A DNA stretch of 64,000 nt from assembly GCA_025084515.1 (NCBI GenBank), contig JAJAGP010000174.1, positions 578,475 to 642,474 on the forward strand, in the 5' to 3' direction. The stretch comes from Ancistrus triradiatus. Its lineage: Eukaryota; Chordata; Actinopteri; Siluriformes; Loricariidae. Positions 59,823-64,000 of the stretch are shown here, one piece after another (positions within the stretch are counted from its first letter, which is position 1; each line of letters begins with the position of its first letter). The translations under genes were made by a program, and so were the position numbers. The notes beneath the pieces were generated by a model. It was given only the letters and a program-made list of their open reading frames with translations. It did not search any database and had not been told where the DNA came from.

Positions 59823-60605
59823 TAGGGCTGCAACAACGAATCGATGAAATCGATAATAATCCATTATTAAAAGTGTCGGCAACGAATTTCATTATCGATT
59901 CGTCGATTCGGGAACTGCTTCGTGGGTGTGATGGATATAGTAGTGACCTCCGTAGTGCATTCTGACGCCTCTGTTCTTCAGTGTAATGAAAGTAATAATT
60001 AGAAATGGCTACGTCCGCTGTTACACAAAATCGCCTCATGTAAACAAAGGAGATAACGGCGCACAAATGATGTTACAAGCAAGAAACTCCGTTTTCCCTG
60101 TCCACATGACAACACTGAAAACGGAGTTCCTGAAAATTTTCACCCTGGAAGGAGTTTTGCAAAACGTCCGTTTTCAGTGACCTAAAACGTCGTTTTCGTG
60201 TCAAAACGCATAGAAAAAGCTGCGTTTTTAAAAATACCTGTGTTCCTGTCTCTAAAAAGAGAGCCAGCTTTAGCCAGGAGCATGTTGACATGATAACATT
60301 TTTGGATTGCAATGCAAAGTTCCTAAAGAAAGGGAGTGAATGAGCTTGTATGTAGTGCTTGTATGCACTTATTTTTCTTTATTATTTAATTTGTTATTTT
60401 AATTTATTAATAAATTTAATTTTTTATTATTCATTTGTTGTAAGCACTTATTTGCTCTGTTATTTAATGTTATATTTCTGAATAAAGACATGGAAAGTTT
60501 TTTATTTTTTATTTTTATTATTATTTTTTTTTTTGAAACTCGTTTCATCGATTAATCGAAAAAATGATTAATCGATTATTAAAATAATCGTTAGTTGCAG
60601 CCCTA
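59823..60605 (+). mobile_element. hAT-type non-autonomous element
   Basis: Ends TAGGGCTGCAAC and GTTGCAGCCCTA are exact inverted repeats. An exact 8-bp duplication ATCGTGAA flanks both sides (59815-59822 and 60606-60613). Next to each end are ATCGAT-rich stretches that can pair. The interior has no transposase frame. A MITE-like hAT derivative mobilised in trans. Confidence 0.93.
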
Positions 60606-60613
60606 ATCGTGAA

Positions 60614-61263
60614 CGAATGGACACACACTTCCTCCACATATGGTTCTAACACGCAAAATAACATGCTTTAGTTATATAACATGGTGTAGCTATAATTGTG
60701 CAATATCATATACCGTAATAGCATGATATTTTTTGAGAAGGTTATCATACTGGTTGGGATACCGGTTGTATCATAGCAATGTAGTCCTAGCAATGCCACT
60801 GTGTTGAACTGTCGTCTTCAACATCATACACACAGAAACAATGGAAGGTATCAAAGTGATGCTGTTCTTGATTCTCAGTTTGTGGCGACAAACCTGTGGC
60901 AGATGAGGCTGCTGAAAAATTTAGGACAGAGTTCAAATGTACAGTAATTGTGAGCTGGAGTGATTTGTAAAGCTGTAACCTGATTCTTCAAAGCTGCTTG
61001 GATTTGAATGACTGCAAGGTAAAGTAAACCTTAGCAACTTTCAGTGTTTGTTTATTTAGTTTTACCATTTGAAGCATGTTTGCTTAATGCTATTAAAACT
61101 TGGTTGTTTGCGTGTTTGTTTAGGTAGGGTTACTTTGTACATTCTCTGTGTAAAGCCATAATCTGCTTCAGTCATTCAAGTAATCTCCATTTTCTAAACG
61201 ATGTTTACAATGTGAGTCCTTGTAAACGACTGACATATAACATTTAGTTGCATGATTTTAATG
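60614..61263. other. no recognisable gene
   Basis: Anonymous DNA. Confidence 0.5.
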
Positions 61264-61265
61264 TA

Positions 61266-62228
61266 CCATACTCTTCGGACCATAAGGCGCACTTAAAATC
61301 CTTTAATTTTCTCAAAAATCGACAGTGCGCTTTAAAATGCGGTGCGTCTAATGTATGAATTAATTCTGGTTGTGCTTTCTGACCTAGAACCGATTGTAGA
61401 TGGTACACGGCGCTCATAAATCTGTCAAAATGTTTTAGCACGATTTTGGTAAGTCACGAAGCTTACGGCCACTAGTGATGGGAATTGTTGTTTTCGGCTC
61501 CCAAGTGGCTCTTTAGGTATTTTGTAGCTTAATTTATTACCAAAGTATGTGTAAAATGAATTACTAATGTAAAAACACATAATATCCAATGTTTTGTTAT
61601 TATTAATATGCTTTTAATTTATATACTCACAATGGAACACAGTAAAATCAATTATACAATGCAAAACCGAAGACCGATCTTAATTACAGGTCCAATCTGG
61701 TCTCAGGTCTCTGATAATGTGTATTATTTGTAAATTTGCAACTATATACAGGGAAACAAGACATCATTTTTATATATATATATCTAACCAGAAGTGCAAT
61801 AAGCAGCAATATGTCGGAATGTACAATAAATTAAAAAATATATAAATAACATCACTAATGGCCACCGTAGTCAGGAGCAAAGCGGAGTAATACGGTTGTG
61901 CTTCAACATTAGGGTACGTGCATTCATTCATTTATTTTCTAAGCGGATTTCAAACACAGCGCTATCAGTCACACAGTACAACATGGTCATAGAGCAGCTG
62001 TGAGAGAATTCAACATTAACGAATCAATGGTACGGAAGTGGAGGAAGCAAGAAGACGCCCTGCGCCAGGTAAAGACCAAACTGAGCTTCTGACGGAACTT
62101 AAGAGTTTTGTTTCATTTCATGCGTCTTATAACCCGGTGCGCTTTATGTATGAAAATAGACCCCTTAGCAGTTGATCATTGATATTGCGTCTTATAATCC
62201 AGTGCGCTTTATAGCCCGAAAATTACGG
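61266..62228 (+). mobile_element. pogo/CENPB-like deletion derivative
   Basis: Inverted ends CCATACTCTTCGGACCATAA and TTATAGCCCGAAAATTACGG, with TA outside both. The tract GGCGCAC, or its reverse complement with TTATAA context, recurs at both ends. The only coding remnant is 61988-62077, reading AAVREFNINESMVRKWRKQE, a CENPB/pogo-type helix-turn-helix. The DDE domain is deleted. Family placement is by resemblance. Confidence 0.75.
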
Positions 62229-63210
62229 TAGTGCAATTTTGCACACTGGAATATTGCAGTGTTGGGATATTATATAATACAGTATTGGTTCCCTCCACTT
62301 CAAATGCTCCTACATGGCAAACGCATGTGCACTAGCTGTGTAGTGGAATTACATGTTTGAGCAGAAGCCTCAAGGTGAATAAGATGCAACTGGTAAAGCT
62401 GCTGCTGTTACTAAATGTTACTCATAATGATTCCTTGCTGTAGTGCAAGTGTAATTTGAACTTTATCGTCATATTATTACCTGTGTTTTATAGAGCAAAG
62501 CCCATGGAACATCCTCATTTTACACCAGCGTTTAGAATAAGATGCAACTGGTAAAGCTGTTGCTCTTATTTACTGTTACTCTCACATGATCCCTAGCTCT
62601 AGTGCATATAGCTCACAATATCAGCATTGACTGCCACGCATTTTTGTTTGTTACTGCTTAAGATGTAGAGCGTAGCGCTGTGCACAACACAGTGATTTGT
62701 TCAGCCCTTCCGTAAGCCCTCCTTTAGCCTGAGCTGTACTTTGCGGCATTGAGCTGCTCAGGGCAGCATGGACAGTGCGTGGATCTGAAGTGAGCACTTG
62801 CATTTATACTGCCGCTTTCTTCCTTGCAGAATTTTTAGCCATTACGCAATCTCTCATTGTGGGATCGTGTAATGGCTGTTGAGGCATAGCTTCTTAGCCA
62901 GTTATGATTGAAAGTTATCCAGTTTCACGAAGTGCCACGTGCACGACCACACGAAGCAACTCTGCGAGGTGACAAATCGCCTGACTGGAAGTGCTGCAAT
63001 TACATCATTTTTGGTTCTCGCACCCTCGCCAGCGTGTCAAGTATAAACCTATCTTTACCCCTTTCTTATTTACTCATTTATGAAGTGAGATTACTGTTTT
63101 TTTTATGTGAAAGCGCATTGTATTTAATGTTTTATTGATGACTTGAACAGGCACTCCAGAAGCAGGGAAATGCGAAGTGAGCACGAAAGTGTATCTGCAT
63201 CAGGAGTGGG
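62229..63210. other. no recognisable gene
   Basis: Anonymous DNA; GAATAAGATGCAACTGGTAAAGCTG occurs twice (about 62375 and 62536) in similar context, suggesting a local duplication. Confidence 0.5.
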
Positions 63211-63325
63211 TTTTAAAAAATAGATTTTTTGATTGAAGTTGATCTTCATTTGAAAGCGTACGCCTTTCTAAGTAGGAGAACTTTCTCAATCAGTGGCTGA
63301 CTAAATACTTTTTTGCCCCAATGTA
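63211..63325 (+). mobile_element. Tc1 terminal fragment (third family)
   Basis: TCTAAGTAGGAGAACTTTC, CAGTGGCTGACTAAATACTTTTTTGCCCC, identical in its last 30 bp to the end of the Tc1 at 14030-14060. Only this terminal repeat is present. Confidence 0.75.
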
Positions 63326-64000
63326 CCTCCATACCGGTGCATAGCAGAAACACAGCTCTAACAAATAGGCAGCAAATTATACAATGTTTTTTGCAACTAC
63401 AAGCACTGCCGAGTTCTGAGTAGAACTACGTCACAGAAAAGCATGCTGGGTAAAGCTTGCTAGCAAGGTAGCATAACATACATCACAGCCTAGAAAGTCT
63501 GTTAACAGCTGGGAAAGGCTTCGTCAGATTAAAGAACAGAACACAACTTGATTATAAAGTGAGGTCGGAGATGCAAAAGAAGAACCACATTATGAACGCA
63601 GTAACTCTGGAGATTGATTCAGAGTAATGATTAACCCACTGAATTCGGGGTGTGTCTTACCGGAGCAAAAATACATCAGTCAAAAATGGGCACCTCTCTC
63701 CTTGAAGCTCTGTTTTTAAGACATTGCAGATTGCACAATAAAATCTGTTTACATTCGGCAACTGTTTCATACATTCTGATTTGTGTGATTTTGTGGGGCA
63801 AAGTAAAACTTATAGTAATTAAAACCTTCATTATTTACATATATAAAACAGATTCGGCTGGTTTTAGTGTGATCTGCTTCAGCCGGTCTCATATAACCGA
63901 TTCTGTTCCAGTCAACCACACACGAACTGCACAGTGCTTTTACTAATAATTCAGTTCAGGTCAGGTCATAATTCAAAGTTTCAGGCACTCGATAATTTGT
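63326..64000. other. no recognisable gene
   Basis: Anonymous DNA at the window end. A 98-codon frame at 63650 has no recognised domain. Confidence 0.4.

Overview
The window is nuclear DNA of a bony fish, most likely an otophysan such as a catfish. The evidence is one single-copy vertebrate gene plus a dense, typically teleost load of DNA transposons: many Tc1/mariner families, hAT and pogo elements, tRNA-derived SINEs, an L2-type LINE and Ty3/gypsy-derived LTR elements. It is AT-rich and full of microsatellites. No prokaryotic operon, CRISPR array, rRNA gene or free tRNA gene is visible. The lineage call rests on the gene's protein and the repeat flavour, so it is an inference.

The one intact host gene is adcyap1, the precursor of PACAP (pituitary adenylate cyclase-activating polypeptide), on the minus strand at 25.2-28.4 kb. 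I traced four coding exons with correct splice sites and phase, giving a 176-residue precursor that carries both PACAP-related peptide and PACAP-38/27. A noncoding first exon, a TATA box, CRE-like sites and a poly(A) signal can be proposed. At 42.2-42.84 kb a GC-richer block ends in a good plus-strand splice donor. It looks like the promoter and noncoding first exon of a divergent neighbour whose coding exons lie beyond the window. Human synteny makes yes1 the natural candidate, but that is inference.

Layout. 0-14 kb is a stack of mobile elements: several copies of one Tc1 family (A-C), SINEs, a second Tc1 family at 9.2 kb, and two LTR elements (3.7-6.7 and 10.8-13.8 kb) that carry gag remnants and long Pro/Ser-rich repetitive reading frames but no pol. 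14-25 kb is mostly anonymous noncoding DNA with microsatellites. It includes a minus-strand Tc1 copy at 19.7-21.7 kb whose homopolymer runs look over-extended. 25-29.6 kb is adcyap1 and its upstream region. 29.6-41.4 kb holds a Tc1 copy split by a hAT element, an internally inverted Tc1 fragment, a possible LTR, and two same-orientation copies of another Tc1/mariner family. 42-49 kb is mostly anonymous and presumably intronic. 49.7-54 kb is a Tc1 element split by a 2.7 kb LINE fragment. 55-64 kb has SINEs, Tc1 copies, a hAT MITE with a perfect 8-bp target duplication, and a pogo-like deletion derivative.

I see no new defence or metabolic system. The least ordinary structures are the pair of gag-plus-repeat, pol-less LTR elements, the nested insertions with readable target duplications, and the repeated loss of the catalytic Glu in Tc1 copies.
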